From Adiantum capillus-veneris (Eukaryota > Streptophyta > Polypodiopsida > Polypodiales > Pteridaceae), in the NCBI GenBank assembly GCA_014529385.2, contig CM043944.1, positions 78,447,884 through 78,511,883 on the forward strand: DNA of 64,000 bases, given 5' to 3'. The notes beneath the pieces were generated by a model. The model did not search any database and was not told the origin of the DNA. It worked only from the letters and a program-made list of their open reading frames with translations. The position numbers and the translations under genes were made by a program. Within the stretch, counting starts at the first letter, position 1; each line of letters opens with the position of its first letter. Below, one piece after another: positions 45,901-58,940 of this stretch.

Positions 45901-46723
45901 GGTTGTATGCTTACATGTCATCATTCACTTTTTTAGAGGGCATGAGTGTTCCCAAGTGGAATACATTTTCCAGGGGTCTAGTGACAGGGTGCATGGATGT
46001 TGCTCATGAAATTTTGGCCGATGAGGGGTTTTTAATCACCATGTGCATGGCCGAGCATATTGGAGATTTTATTGCAGATGCAACTAGGGTAGGACTTGTG
46101 CTCTTACGTACATGGACCCTCATGTGTAATAAGAAGGCATATTGGCATCCACTCACTAGAGAGGCAGTGAGATAACAAACTTAGTTTCATAATTTAATTT
46201 CCTAACTAAAAATATTATAGCTAGGACATTCATTCTTTGAGAATTTTATTTATGCAGATACTTGATCTTACCTTGTGTCTTTGGTATCGTGTTGGCCATC
46301 CCGTGCCACACTATGATAGAGAGGCAGGGGAGAAAATTGCCGAGAGATTGTTTCAAGCAGATTGTAGCTACATGATAGATGATGTAGTCTTCCCCATTGA
46401 GATTGATGGTGTTATTCTTAGAGGCGTCGCAGAGCGGTCTTCTTTGTTCTTTCGGTATGACTAGTCCAAAGTATGATACTAGTGAATGTTATAGTATATA
46501 TGTGTTTGCATTAGGTTTCTAATTTACTTTTTATATGGTCAAGTGGATGCTGGAAACATTTACTGAGCCTCATGACTATGTTTTGGATTTGTTTGCGAGG
46601 TGTGGTGGTTTGGGCCGAGCTTCTGCGGAAGATATGAGACATTGCATGTGTCTAGAGCTAGATGATGTACTCTATGAAAGATGTTTGTCCGACATTGCAT
46701 GTGGACCTATAAAATGTTGATTG
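45901..46723 (+). pseudogene. ParB-like/amino-methyltransferase gene, 3' part
   Basis: Reading frame ARLIFG at 32505 continues as LYAYMSSFTFLEGMSVPKW here. Three blocks follow: 45901-46172 (GLVTGCMDVAHEILADEGFL, ITMCMAEHIGDFIADATR), 46259-46460 (VGHPVPHYDREAGEKIAERL, then IEIDGVILRGVAERSSLFFR) and about 46535-46723 (MLETFTEPHDYVLDLFARCG, then GLGRASAEDM and CLELDDVLYERC). The last block is the C-terminal SAM-binding motif I of beta-class N6-adenine/N4-cytosine methyltransferases (VLDxFxGxGxxGxA then E-L-D). Here FAGSG has become FARCG. Motif IV (DPPY or similar) should be upstream; the nearest candidate, VDVLLVDISQ at about 32285, lacks the prolines. This copy is probably inactive. Confidence 0.62.
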
Positions 46724-48340
46724 TGGATCATATGATAACATTCCATCACGATAAACATGATGCAAAACAGCTCCGACCTTTAGGTCAACCATAAACCATA
46801 ACTTCACCCATATGCAAAACACAACTTTTGACATTTTCAGGAGCATGCATAACATGCAGATGAAAGTACTTGACCTCAAACCAATGCATCAAACTCAGCT
46901 TCATAATATAGACTAACACTCTATCACATCACTTTACCCATATGGTACTTACACAACAAACGGTAACCCAAAAAGAAAGCCACTTTAACCACATCTGCCT
47001 ATGCGGTTCAGGTTGCCTAACCATATACCCTTACATAAGTTTATGGGTATCTAATAACTGAAATCAACTCACCAAAACAAACCATAAATCATATATAAAT
47101 AGCTCGGTTAACTCACTACGTCATATGGTACTCCCCCAAGGTAGCACCCCTACACGCGTAGGTAAAACCGGTTATGGAACGATTAATAACTCGCATTTTT
47201 GAGGTGATAATAACGAAGAACTAAATACATTTATCATCAAGTTTTATCAAGCTTTTCAATTGCTTGAGGGGGTTGCCCATACGGTAGTGGGCAGCAGGCT
47301 GTTTTTTGACCATATTTCTTAGCTCGTGCGTGATTTTCACATGATACCTAAGAAAGAAAATGTTCTTAAGGATGTGTTTTATCTCTGCTATAAAGGGTTG
47401 GGGTTGATTCATAACGGTTTGTGAGATATGACGAAAACAGTGTTCCTACCGCTTCTATGACGTGAATGAAAAGCCCTTTTTATGCACGCACGTGATCATA
47501 AACGCATCATGTGCATAAATTAACGTGTTAAACATGATGAAATAATCATGGGGCAACTTTATACATACTCGGTTAATCCATACATGCACTCGTATACGAA
47601 AAAACAATCACCAAGAGGGTGACTACTCAGACAAATGACATAGAGAGAGAGATGATGATGGCTATGGAGTTTAGAGCTTCTCACTGTGCTTTAGAATCGA
47701 TTAGGGGCTGTCGAAAGGCTTCTTGTTTTTCCACAAGAGAGCGGTGATGAGAGCTACGTAGAGGTATTCACCACGAGAGCTTCCGGAGAGCACGTACACT
47801 ATGAAAAGCAAGTAGAGAGAGAATATCCTTCTTCTTCTTCTTCCTGTATACGCAAGAGAAGAGCTTATGGAGATGGTGATGAAGAGCTTGCACCACTCCG
47901 TATGATAAATACGTATAGCCTTGCGATAGTAGATGAAACCGACAGCACTGAAAACTGAGATGTCTATGCCATTTTATAGGTTTTCCAACTGCCCGGAGTG
48001 TGCCCCAAGCTGAAGGTAGCGCTAGTTTCACAGCTAGGCATACCTTCCTGCTTTTGGGACCTTCCTAAAAACAAGCCTTTGCTTTTGGTGGTCAACTCTC
48101 CCACCTACCATTCAATTTTACAGTAAAATTAGCCAATTGAATAGTATCAGGCCAACTAATGGATCCTTAGCTAGACTATGCCGCACCGTAATATCCCGAC
48201 ATAATTATGACTTTCCCATATTGCCCTGGTGTATTTACGGTACCGCTTTTATATAATTCTCGTAAAAATCTCATTTGGTCCCGTTTTTTCTGCGGGTGAT
48301 CATTTTTAAATCCGACAGAGACTAAAATTAGTATTTTTAT
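46724..48340. other. Non-coding stretch after the methyltransferase
   Basis: No credible gene. A TATA-like CATATATAAATAGC at about 47089 and overall texture resemble an LTR or promoter region. A GAGAGAGAG word is at 47642. Confidence 0.5.
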
Positions 48341-48860
48341 GTTTAGGTCATCATAAAAAGAACATTGCTTTTCAAATATGCCGAAAAGCACGAAAAGCTA
48401 AAAATAGTGTAAAAAGCAAAAGACAAAAAATGTAAAATTGAACCATGGGTTCCCCTAGTCTCCTAGAATAAGAAAGGGGACCCGCTTTTCACTAAAAAGC
48501 ACTAAAAATCATGAAAAACTAAAAATAGCGAGATAAGCACTCGAAAAGCAAATTTTTTATAAAATTGAACCATAGCTTCCCTGAAACACGTAGATTAAGG
48601 ATCCGACCCTTTTTTTTGCAAAAAAAAACACCTAAAAGCATAAAAAGCATGAAAAAACTAAAAATAATGGATTTTTTCAAAACTGAACCAAACGTCTGTC
48701 TAATCTACTGGAACATGGAAACAGCCTTGCTTTTTACTTAAAAACCTTCCAATACTATCAATCAATCATCTTAAATCAAAATTTGACAAAATAGATATTG
48801 AAAGCTATTTTTCTTATTTTTAAAAGAGACCCAAAAATTGGGGATCTTACATTGCTAGAC
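48341..48860. repeat. Degenerate AAAAAGCA-rich tandem repeats
   Basis: Three loose units of roughly 110-145 bp begin near 48375, 48500 and 48630. Each holds AAAAGCACTAAAA-like words, a CTAAAAATAG word and a TAAAATTGAACCA word. The block ends with GGGGATCTTACA at 48843-48854, which resembles the ACCTTACA end of the 1267-6264 insert and may be an LTR end. Confidence 0.5.
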
Positions 48861-49827
<967 letters not shown>

Positions 49828-49997
49828 GTTGTTATCGAAGTGCTAAACTTCTATTCAGTTTGTTCTTTTCCGTTGGCACGTGGTGCCCGTCTTGTGACAA
49901 CAAAGGGGAGAGAGAGATGCGCGAGAGCAAATCGTCACCCTACATAGAGCAAGGGAGAAGGCGAGCTTTCCATTAAAGCTGTGATCACCTACACCCA

Positions 49998-50000
<3 letters not shown>

Positions 50001-50092
<92 letters not shown>
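50001..50092. repeat. Compound CT/CA tract in an LTR fragment
   Basis: (CT)26 runs directly into (CA)20. The flanks (CGAGCTTTCCATTAAAGCT before, AATCAGCCCCCTCTCTC after) match the Gyp-A/B LTR in minus orientation, so this is a diverged LTR fragment of about 49960-50230. Confidence 0.85.
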
Positions 50093-50093
<1 letters not shown>

Positions 50094-50230
50094 TGTAGCA
50101 CACTATAGAGAAAAAATCAGCCCCCTCTCTCAAAATGGGCGCCCCGAGCTAGGATGAGCTTGGCAAGTGCACTTGGAGCCGCCAAGTGTCCAGTTTGCCT
50201 CTTTTGAGTTAATTTCCTAGTATCCATCAA

Positions 50231-51694
50231 CTTATAAGTGTAGTGAGGGGCCTAAATGACTTTGAACTGAGCTGAGACACCCTTTTATTGCTTGGATTCC
50301 AATGCCCACTAGCCCGAGAATCTCATGACGACCTGCCCTTCTTCCCGACTGCGGGTGAAACTCTCGGCCGTCAACCATTTCACACTTGCCACACAATGTC
50401 CAGCTATTTGTGACTTCAAAAAGAGGGTACCAAAAATTAAATAAAAATCATCAAAAAGAAACCAACAACTAAGGTTAGCAGTTGCCACGTCCTCGTGACA
50501 TACCCCCCTCTTGAAATCGCAAACATCCTCAATTTGCATGCCAGATATAGATTCCATAGATGATTTAGTGTGATTAGCACCCTTTTATCATCACATGTAT
50601 CATCACAAAAGGTCATTAATAGGTAAAAAACACTTAATGAGACCTTCATACTTTTGTCATTTCATCAACGATAGAAGTGAGCATAATACCTTTAGCATTT
50701 GTAGAGCAGTGTCCACTTCTATTGCACTAAAACCGTATGTACATTTGATGTGCTAGCTCCATCATTACCACTCTTTGAAAACACATTGAGTTGGGGCTTA
50801 CGTAGGTTGTAACCCAAAGGCCTCAAGGTAACACTGCAATACATTTGGTGACTGTGCATGCAATGGAACCATGTAACTGGACCGTAGGGCGGTAGACTTT
50901 AGCTTTCACCCGAAACTTTACTTTAGACTTTAGGACATAGAGAAACTTTGAAAATAAAAAACTTTAACGAGAATTGACACTTCAAACACACACGTCTACC
51001 AAGCAGACGTCGACACCTATTTTCCCCAAATACTGGCGTCCCTTTCAGTATTTCTTTATTGTTATTACAAATAGACGACCCGAACACTTTCACCTATCTC
51101 TCACCAAGCTGTTCAAACATGTCCATCGCTGTAATTGCAGGTTTTTGACCCAATTTCATCACCATAACAGAGTAAAACCCTCTGTAGATCAAAAGTACAC
51201 GCCAAGGATACTTTCCCTTGCGGCTAGGAAGCTTTCCAATGAGATGCAGGTCAATTTTAGCATGTTGTAACTCCCTATTTTAACACTTTCAGGTGTCCAA
51301 AGTGTTGTTTAGGCATCCCAATATTTTCCCGAGGCTCCCCGACGTTGTCGTGCAAAACCCTACACCTGCAGAAAAACACAGCAGGCTATAATTCTCTGTG
51401 TATTTTGGATCGTTTTGGGCAGAGCGAGCACTCCTACGTGTGTCTCAGTTTTTCCCGCACGTAATGAGACAGTTCCCCTGTAAATCGAACCAGTTTTCAC
51501 GCGAGAAAACTCTCCATTTTTGCATTTCTTTGCGATGGAATTGTGCGCACCTAAAGGGAATGAGCAATTAGCTAATCCGGTTTCTGTTCAGAAGGCTCTT
51601 GCCCTGGCAAACATGCATAAACCCTCAGAATTGTACATGGTCATCTGAGAAGCCCAACCAGTGGGGCATTACCATAGGTGCAAAGGGGAGAGAG
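50231..51694. other. Stretch with no recognised gene
   Basis: No domain, repeat or RNA gene is recognised. Frames are at most 98 codons (50974-51270) and lack motifs. Confidence 0.45.
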
Positions 51695-51901
51695 AGGGGG
51701 ACCGGCTCCAAGTAAATCCAGTCCTCAAGTATTGTCATGTTCTCTAATACTCTCTCTCTTGCAAACTTATTGTTCATGCCAAGTTAATTAAGTACTATGT
51801 TTAAGTTCACCCTCTATGTTCTCAAAGTAATCTCACAAAAATGCTCAATCTAATTCTCTTAATTCCGCTATCCTCAAAGTTCATAGGCCATTTCCATTAC
51901 A
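51695..51901 (+). mobile_element. Gyp-C 5' LTR remnant
   Basis: Only the last 207 bp resemble the LTR ends of Gyp-A/B (GGGGACCGGCTCCAAGTAAA, then CATAGGCCATTTCCATTACA). The upstream part is absent or too diverged to recognise. Confidence 0.75.
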
Positions 51902-51914
51902 TTGGTATCAGAGC
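51902..51914 (+). promoter_or_regulatory. Primer-binding site of Gyp-C
   Basis: TTGGTATCAGAGC directly after the LTR end. Confidence 0.9.
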
Positions 51915-52319
51915 ATTTGGTTTCTCTTTTCTTGCTTAAGAAGAGAGGTCCTTAAGTAGCCTATTAATGGTTATTTTTGTTAATTATATTAGGGTAAGTG
52001 GGATTGCGATCTACTATCATTTTTGTTGAGCCCACTACGTGGGATATGGTGCACACCTCGGAAGCTTTGGTCTTAATAATGCGGTCTTTTTAGACCTGCC
52101 TACGGCTTTACCATTATTGAGCCATAAGAAGTCGGAAAGGAGCTATCCCTCGGCAATTCTTCTATGTTAGACCCACCCCAATACTCTCTATAATTAACCA
52201 GGTTAAGCCGTGGGTGTAGATACTTAAGTGATTGTTTTCAAAGGCTAAGAGGAGTAGCAACCAACTAAGGTTTTGAATTGACAAAGAATACACTAAGTAA
52301 ACACATAAGTATAATTAGG

Positions 52320-53672
52320 ATGGCTGACAATAACCAAGAGAGTAGAATGAACATTGATAATTGTGATTTTGCACATGAAGGTGCTAATGATGATGCCCCC
52401 ATGTTTATCAATTATCTTGTTACTAGGTTGCATCAAGCTATGGGCAACCCTACTTTGCAAGCCGAAGTTACTCAACAACTTTGTGCTTATGGGATTTCCC
52501 TTCCTCTCCAAGAGGAGAGAGAGCTTAGGAGGCCTCTTGATGAGACCCCCAAAAGAAGACTCTCTCCCATACAAGAGGAGGAATCCAAAGAACAAGAAAG
52601 TAATGACTTACTAAGTTCCCCTAAAGATGTGGCTCCACGAAGACAGCAGTCTAGACGATTTCCAACTCCTTCCATGAGGAAACGGTCAATACACAGTCCT
52701 TCTCCTCATCACTCCGAAAGGGAAGAGAGGAAACAAAGGAAGAAAAGGGAAAAAAAGAGGTCACCCTCTTCTTCTTCTTCTTCATCTTCCTCCTCTTCCA
52801 ATGAAAATTATGGCTATTCTCCTAAAGAATACAAGAGGGGAGGACATCGCAAATCATACCCTGCGCAAAGGTCACAAAAGCTCAAGAAGTTCAAAGAGGG
52901 AGGAAAGAGTATCTCTTTTCTCACCTATGATGGCACCTTTGGTGCCACCGACAAAGTATTAACCTTCATCCAACAATTTGATGCGGCCTTTGGAGACGAG
53001 GGCTTCACAAAGTCCTCCAAGCTACGCCATGTAGCTATGCACTCCAAAAATCACCTCGTCAATGGTAGGCTAGTCTTTGTGGCAACGGTGAAGCCCCAAA
53101 GACATGGAAAACTCTACGAGTTTCAATCATGACGCAACTCCTTGCAAGCAATGCAAAGGACAAAGTACTTACCAGAATGGTGCAGTTTGAAGCTTCTCTC
53201 ACATAGTCTATTCACAAATATGTGGACAAGTTTTGAGATTTACATCTCAAGGCTAATGTCTTCCAAAAGATAAACTTCGTCAAGCAAAATAAACAATTTT
53301 GTGTGGGAATACCTGAAGAAATTGCCGAGTATGTCAACTCCCAACGGCCTAGTTCTATCACCGAAGTAATCCACCACACCATGGTTGCTTCGCATCAATT
53401 CCCAACAAGGGGCTAGACGGAATGTCAAACCCATGGAAAACAAAGACAAAAATGATGCAAATGGGAAAAACAATGCCCAAAATTCTTCCCAAGGCAATTC
53501 CTACAACAACAACAACAACACCAATAGGTCTAAGGAGAAGGGAGTTTACAAAGGTAAAAACAAACTCTCTCATGAAGAGCTTGAAGCTTTTCGTAAGGAC
53601 CCTAAGTGTTTTAAGTGTGGGGAGCAAGGACATGGCTATCGTTCTTGCCCCAAGAAAAATGCTCGCAAATGA
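52320..53672 (+). pseudogene. Gyp-C gag
   Basis: ATG at 52320 (MADNNQESRMNIDNCDFAHE) aligns with the Gyp-A start and is preferred over the upstream in-frame ATG at 52278. The N-terminal part has LVTRLHQAMGNPTLQAEV, one KKREKKRSPSSSSSSSSSSS block (single, not duplicated as in Gyp-A/B), and SISFLTYDGTFGATDKVL. It stops at 53130-53132 within the capsid-like region. The remainder is frameshifted up to a CCHC knuckle, CFKCGEQGHGYRSCP, preceded by an asparagine tract (53503-53527). Confidence 0.85.
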
Positions 53673-54300
53673 GACTCCTAGGGCTTCCACCATCAAAGCT
53701 CCAAAAGAGGATGCTCATTGCAAAGGATCATCTCTCTCCTATGCTTGGGGAAAGGTAAGGGAGCATGATGCCTTCATCTTGTTTGAACTTGGCTCTACTC
53801 ACAACTTCATATCAACAGAGTTGGCCACCAAGTTGGGCATTCAGATTTTGAGATGGGAGACATTGTAACGACTGGCACAGCTTTCAAGGGACAGCAAGCC
53901 ACCGTTACTCCCTTGATTGGGAAGTTGAGGCTTCATGTCCAAAGCTATGTCGACAAAGAAGACTTTTTCATCTCTCCTCTCCAACATGAGCATGCTATCC
54001 TAGGGGCGCCATGGTTTGATCGCATGGCTATCAACATGAAGTCCCTTGACAGGAGAATCTACTTCACCTACAGGGGAAAGAATATGTATATAGATGCTAA
54101 TGAGTCTGGTCGTACTATACCACTTGTAAATTCATCAGCTTTTGATAAGTCAATGAAAAGCTCGATTTTTGTGTACATGATTTTTGTCAAAGAATCCACA
54201 AATGGTGCTAATGATTTATCAAATGAAAATGGTAGGAATCAAAAAGAGTTAACACTTGTCTATTTTTCTAAATGGATTCCAGGATGTTCTCATCGATGAT
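53673..54300 (+). pseudogene. Gyp-C protease
   Basis: Two overlapping frames encode SYAWGKVREHDAFILFELGS and THNFISTELATKLGIQ, then VTPLIGKLRLHVQSYVDKED and GAPWFDRMAINMKS. In the active-site block the catalytic Asp is Glu (LFELGST against LFDPGST in Gyp-D), so the protease is dead. The frame changes near 53860. Confidence 0.85.
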
Positions 54301-55075
54301 ATCCCTATGGACTTACCTCCAAAATGAGGGGATGATGACTATCGAATTGAGCTCCTACCAGGAATCTCACCGCCTAACAAGCCTCCTTATCAAGTTTCCC
54401 AAGCTCAATAAGAGGAGATCATGAGGCAAGTACAAGAATTGGTAGACAAAGGGATGGTGAGGCCTAGCTCTTGTCCCTTTTGTTCTTCAGTCCTTTTAGT
54501 GCAAAAGAAAGATGGTACATACCATATGTGTGTGAATTATTGAGCACTAAACCATATCACTATCAAAAATAGATTTCCTGTGTCTCATGTAGAACATCTG
54601 TTTGATAAGCTACAAGGCTCTACCTACTTCAATAGGATTGACCTTAAAAGTGGCTATTATCGAATAAGGATAGTGGATGAAGATATCGTAAAGACCGCGT
54701 TTCGTAGAACGTTTAGTCATTATGAATATCTAGTCATGCCTTTTGGTTTGACCAATGGACCAGCCACATTCAATCGTTTGATGGAGAAAATATTTAGACC
54801 CTATCACAAGTTCATTGGAGTGTTCTTTGATGATATCATCATCTACTCCAAAGTCCTTGGACGAACACAAGCAACATCTCCAAGTGATTTTTAAGCATTG
54901 AGGGAGAACAAGCGTTTTCTCAACCAAAAGAAAAGCAAACTTTTCCTTCAAGAGATTCAATACTTAGGTCATATTATTTCTCAAGATGGTATCCGTATGG
55001 ATCCATCAAAGTTAGAGGTAATAAAAGCATGGCCTAATCCAAGGAATTTACATGACCTAAGAAGCTTTATAAGGA
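54301..55075 (+). pseudogene. Gyp-C reverse transcriptase
   Basis: It runs from the linker (DLPPK) through PNKPPYQVSQAQ, GMVRPSSCPFCSS and stops at 54409 and 54541, then an open frame (54580-54894) with [32 protein letters not shown] and FFDDIIIYSK, and the next frame with QEIQYLGHIISQDGIRMD. After RSFI about 45 codons are deleted, joining directly to QNSFDKIKEKLTS. This copy keeps the [10 protein letters not shown] junction intact and serves as reference for the Gyp-A break. Confidence 0.88.
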
Positions 55076-56986
55076 GCAAAATTCTTTTGACAAGATCAAA
55101 GAGAAGCTTACCTCTCAAACAGTCCTCATGCTTCCGGATCTCTCAAAGCCATTTGAGGTCAAATATGATGCTTGTGGTGATTGCCTTGGAGCAGTTTTGC
55201 TTCAAGAAGGGCATGCCATAGCATATGAGAGCCAAAGGCTCAATAAGGATGAACGGGTCTTCGGTATTTATGAGAAAGAGATTTTAGTTGCTCTACATGC
55301 CCTAGACACATGGAACCACTATTTATTGGGGACTCTATTCATTTTCCAAACAGACCACCAAAGTCTCAAGTACTTCATGACACAAACTAAGCTTTCCAAC
55401 AAACAAATGAGGTGGAAAAACTTTCTTTCGCAATTTTATTTTCATATTGCTCACATTGCTAGTAAGCATAATCAAGTGGCCGATGCACTTTCACGACGAC
55501 CAAAAGTCAATGCGGTGTCTATAGCAACTCACAATGATCTATCTTCAATGATAGATGAGTATGCTACTGACCCTGACTTTAAAGATGTAAGGTCATCCCT
55601 TGATTTGGGAAAGAAAGAGGAACCATTCACCTTGCAGGATGGTTATCTTCTCCAATGGAAATAGGCTATGTGTTACCCACTCCCTTCGTAAGAAAGTCAT
55701 GTATGAATTCCATGCTCCTCCCTATGCGGGGCATAGAGGCATTCAACCTACTCTTCAAGGAGTAGAGATGTACTTCTATTGGCCTACCATGAAAGTGGAC
55801 ATACAAGAGTATGCTTCAAAATGTGTGGTATGCGAAAAGACTAAGTATGATAGAGGGAAGAAACCTAGATTACTCCATCCATTGCCAATCCCTAATTCAC
55901 CATGGGAGAGTATATCCATGGATTTTATCTTTGGATTACCCAAGTCTATCCATGGGAATACGGGAATATGAACAATAGTCGACATGTTTAGCAAGCAAGC
56001 ACGCTTTATTCCTGTCAAAAAGACTATTAAGGCATACCAAATGGCAATCATCTTCATAACTCAGATTTTCAAACACCATGGATTACCAACATCCATCGTG
56101 TCAAATAGAGATCCTAAAATGACCAGTAATTTTTGGAAAGGTCTCTTTGAAAACCTAGGTACAAGATTGAATTTCTCTTCGGCCTACCACCCACAAACGG
56201 GTGGCTAAAGTGAGATAGCGAATCTTATGATACTCGATCTTGTAAAGACTTATGTTACAGAAGTAGATCAATGATCACAATGGGAGAAGTACTTATCCCC
56301 CTTGTAGAGTTTGCGTACAATAATATTGTCCATACTACTATAGGAAAAGCACATTTTGAGATCATAGAGGAAGGACCTAAAAGTCCCTTGCTACTTAAAG
56401 TACATGGGAAGATCTTCTTTGTTGATGAGTATAGCCGTGACCTACAAGAATCTTTTCAAAAGGTTACGGAGGCTATATCCATCTCTCAACAAAGGCAAAA
56501 AGCTGTTGCTGACAAGCACAGAATGGCCTTAACGTTCAAAGAAAATGATTGGGTCTTACTTAAGTTTCCCAAGGCTCAATTGAGGCAAACGACGGGCAAA
56601 AATCCTACGGGCCAACAAGAGCATTATCCTAAATTAGCAAAAAGATACTATGGTTCTTTCAAATCTTCAAGTCAATCAATGACATGGCTTATCAACTCAA
56701 TTTTCCCAACCATTGGCTCATACACAATGTACTTAAGCCCTACAAAGGAGAGCCACCAAGAGAACCAATTATTGAAGACCCTCCAGAAATCGAAGACCAA
56801 GAAGAGGTGCTACAACCCGAAGCTATCCTTCGGCATGAAGACAAGGTACTATGGCATGGTAAGATTATCCGACGATATCTTATTAAGTTCAAAAATTATC
56901 ATTTTGAAGATCCTAGATGGATGCAAGGAATACATCTTAAGGATAGCATGAACCTTGTCAATGCTTACAATGATGCACAAGAGTAA
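55076..56986 (+). pseudogene. Gyp-C RNase H, integrase and chromodomain
   Basis: RNase H is well preserved (DACGDCLGAVLLQEGHAIAY, GIYEKEILVALHALDTW, FQTDHQSLKYFM, DALSRRPKV). Integrase has the zinc region (HAPPYAGHRG, CVVCEKTKYDRGKK), core SMDFIFGLP, a TGA at about 55971, then VSNRDPKM (second Asp changed to Asn, as in Gyp-A) and THPQTGG-type stop before SEIAN. The tail includes KVHGKIFFVDEYSRDL, LKPYKGEPPREP and a chromodomain-like end (ILRHEDKVLWHGKIIRRYLI) to TAA at 56984-56986. At least five frame breaks are present. Confidence 0.88.
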
Positions 56987-57281
56987 GCAAATGTAAATGC
57001 TTTCTAAATGAACAATGTTTTTGTCTTATGAGACTAATCCTCTTTTGTGCACAAATTTAAATAGTATGCGTGCTTAGAATCATGTTTGTGAGATGACGAC
57101 GTCACTCAAATAACACCAAGTAGAATTTGTCACCCTACGTTGGCAGTATGATATGGACTAAAGAGCAAACATGCTTGCAGCAGCTACACCTACCAAGCAC
57201 CAAATGGACTAGTCATCCATTCTGGAATGATGTCGTAGGATGAAAAGGGATCCTCTACCCGCTAAGAAACGTAGACTAATG
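56987..57281 (+). other. Gyp-C 3' untranslated region
   Basis: Matches the region between pol and LTR in Gyp-A (8257-8619) and Gyp-B. Shared words include ACCAAGTAGAxTTGTCAC and GATCCTCTACCCGCTAAGAA. It is cut before the polypurine tract, where Cop-2 sequence begins; the 3' LTR is missing. Confidence 0.75.
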
Positions 57282-58060
57282 ACTAAGGAAATCATGAAGT
57301 TGTCAAGTTTGATGCATTGTGCACATTGTTGTTGCAAGAGTCACTTTCTACAAAGAAAAGCACTAGACAGCATGCAGTTGGACAGGCTTTAATTTCTTCT
57401 CAAAGAAAGGGTGGTAGCAGCAATGCAGCCACTTCTCATGATTCTACTACAAGTGGCAAAACTTTTGTTCCCAATGCTTCTACTAGTAGCACTTTGTCTG
57501 GCAATTGTGGTGTTGAGGGCAAAAAGAAGATGCATTGCCATTATTCTAAAGCTAATGATCACTTGATTAAGCAGTGTCCTAAGTTAAAGGCCAAAGAGGC
57601 TAAGAAGAAAGAGGGTGGTTCCACTGCAAATGTTGGTTCCACTACAAATGCAGCCATTGTTGAGTCTTGTGTGAAAGGAGACTGTGATGCTGATGTTGAT
57701 GCAAAATGGGCTTTTAGTGAAGAGTGCACTTACAATCATGTTGTTCATGATGCATGCATGTCAGTTGCTGTAGATTCACATGTGTGGAATTTCGACAGTG
57801 GTGCTACAAAGCACATTACCTCACATCGTGAATTGTTTACCTCTCTCGAGTCTCTCCCTCATGGGAATTCAGTCACTTGTGCCAACAACGCCTCTTATCC
57901 AGTTCAAGGAGTTGGAAAGATTGTTCTCACTGCTGCTAATGGCAGTTCCTTCACACTTGTTGATGCACTTTATATACCTGCAATCAAGAAGAATCTTTTG
58001 TTTGTATCTGCACTTTGCTACATTTGGACTTGTAGTCAAATTTGTGGATAACAGATGTAC
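57282..58060 (+). pseudogene. Cop-2 gag end and protease
   Basis: The 5' LTR and most of gag are absent. The frame (57317-58051) carries a serine/threonine-rich stretch, a knuckle-like CHYSKANDHLIKQCP in which the second Cys is Ser, a basic KLKAKEAKKKEGG, and a copia protease block WNFDSGATKHITSHRELF followed by VQGVGKIVLTAANGSSF and LYIPAIKKNLLFVS. It differs from Cop-1 in sequence throughout and belongs to another copia lineage. Confidence 0.85.
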
Positions 58061-58940
58061 AATTCAAGATCTCAGTTTTGGTGATGAAATTGTTGCATCT
58101 GGCCTTTTGTGCCGTGGGCTGTATAATCTCACTTTGTATGACAAGTGTGGACAAAATTTTTCAAATGCAATTGTAGATTCAAGGGTTGATTCAGATGCAA
58201 AAATGTGGCATGCACATTTTGGGCATCTGAATGTTGCAATTTTATTGCGTTTGCAGAAATCTGATATAGCTGCTTCAATACCTGTACTTTGTGACTTTCA
58301 TTGATGATTACTCCAGGCATGCATGGGTATTTCCACTTAAAGCGAAGTCCGAAGTTTTTATGTGCTTCAAATAATTTCTGGCTATCGTTGCTGGCTATGG
58401 TTGAAAATGTCTTGAAATGTACTATGGGCACCCTCCATTCCGATCGAGGGGGGGAGTATATGTCTCATGAATCTAATGCATTTCTGGCTAGTCGTGGGAT
58501 AAAACACCAATGTACAGTTCCTTATACACCTCAGCAAAATGGTGTTGCTAAGAGAAAAAACAAGTCACTTACAGAAATGGTAAGATGTATGGTCAAAAGT
58601 CAAGCTTTGCCGCATTCTTTTTGGCTTGAGGCCATCATGTGTTCCACTTATGTACTTAACAAGTGCCCTACGAAAGCTTTGCAGTCTATTACCCCATATG
58701 AAGAATGGCATGATAGAAAGCCTTTTATTGAGCACATGTGTGTTTTTGGCTATTTGGCATATGCTTTGGTGCCACAAACACGGCGCAAAAAATTGGATGA
58801 TAAGGCTGTCAGATGTAATTTTGTTGGTTATAGTGTTGAAAGCAAAGTTTACAGGTTGTATCATCCAAACAAAGCGTATTTTGGCTTCACGGGATGTAGT
58901 GTTTGTGGAAGACTCTGGTCAACCTTTGTTGTCATGTACT
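58061..58940 (+). pseudogene. Cop-2 integrase
   Basis: A GAG-pre-integrase block (MWHAHFGHLNVAILLRLQ) is followed by a deletion that joins it to YFVTFIDDYSRHAWVFPLK, removing the CxxC zinc part and the first catalytic Asp block. The rest is SDRGGEYMSHESNAFLASRG, TPQQNGVAKRKNKSL (E to K at the catalytic Glu position) and FGYLAYALVPQTRRKKLDD. Frames change near 58300 and 58890. Confidence 0.85.

Noticed and set aside
47221-48391. Small minus-strand ORFs
   Set aside because: No motif, no similarity to other parts of the window, and coding texture absent.
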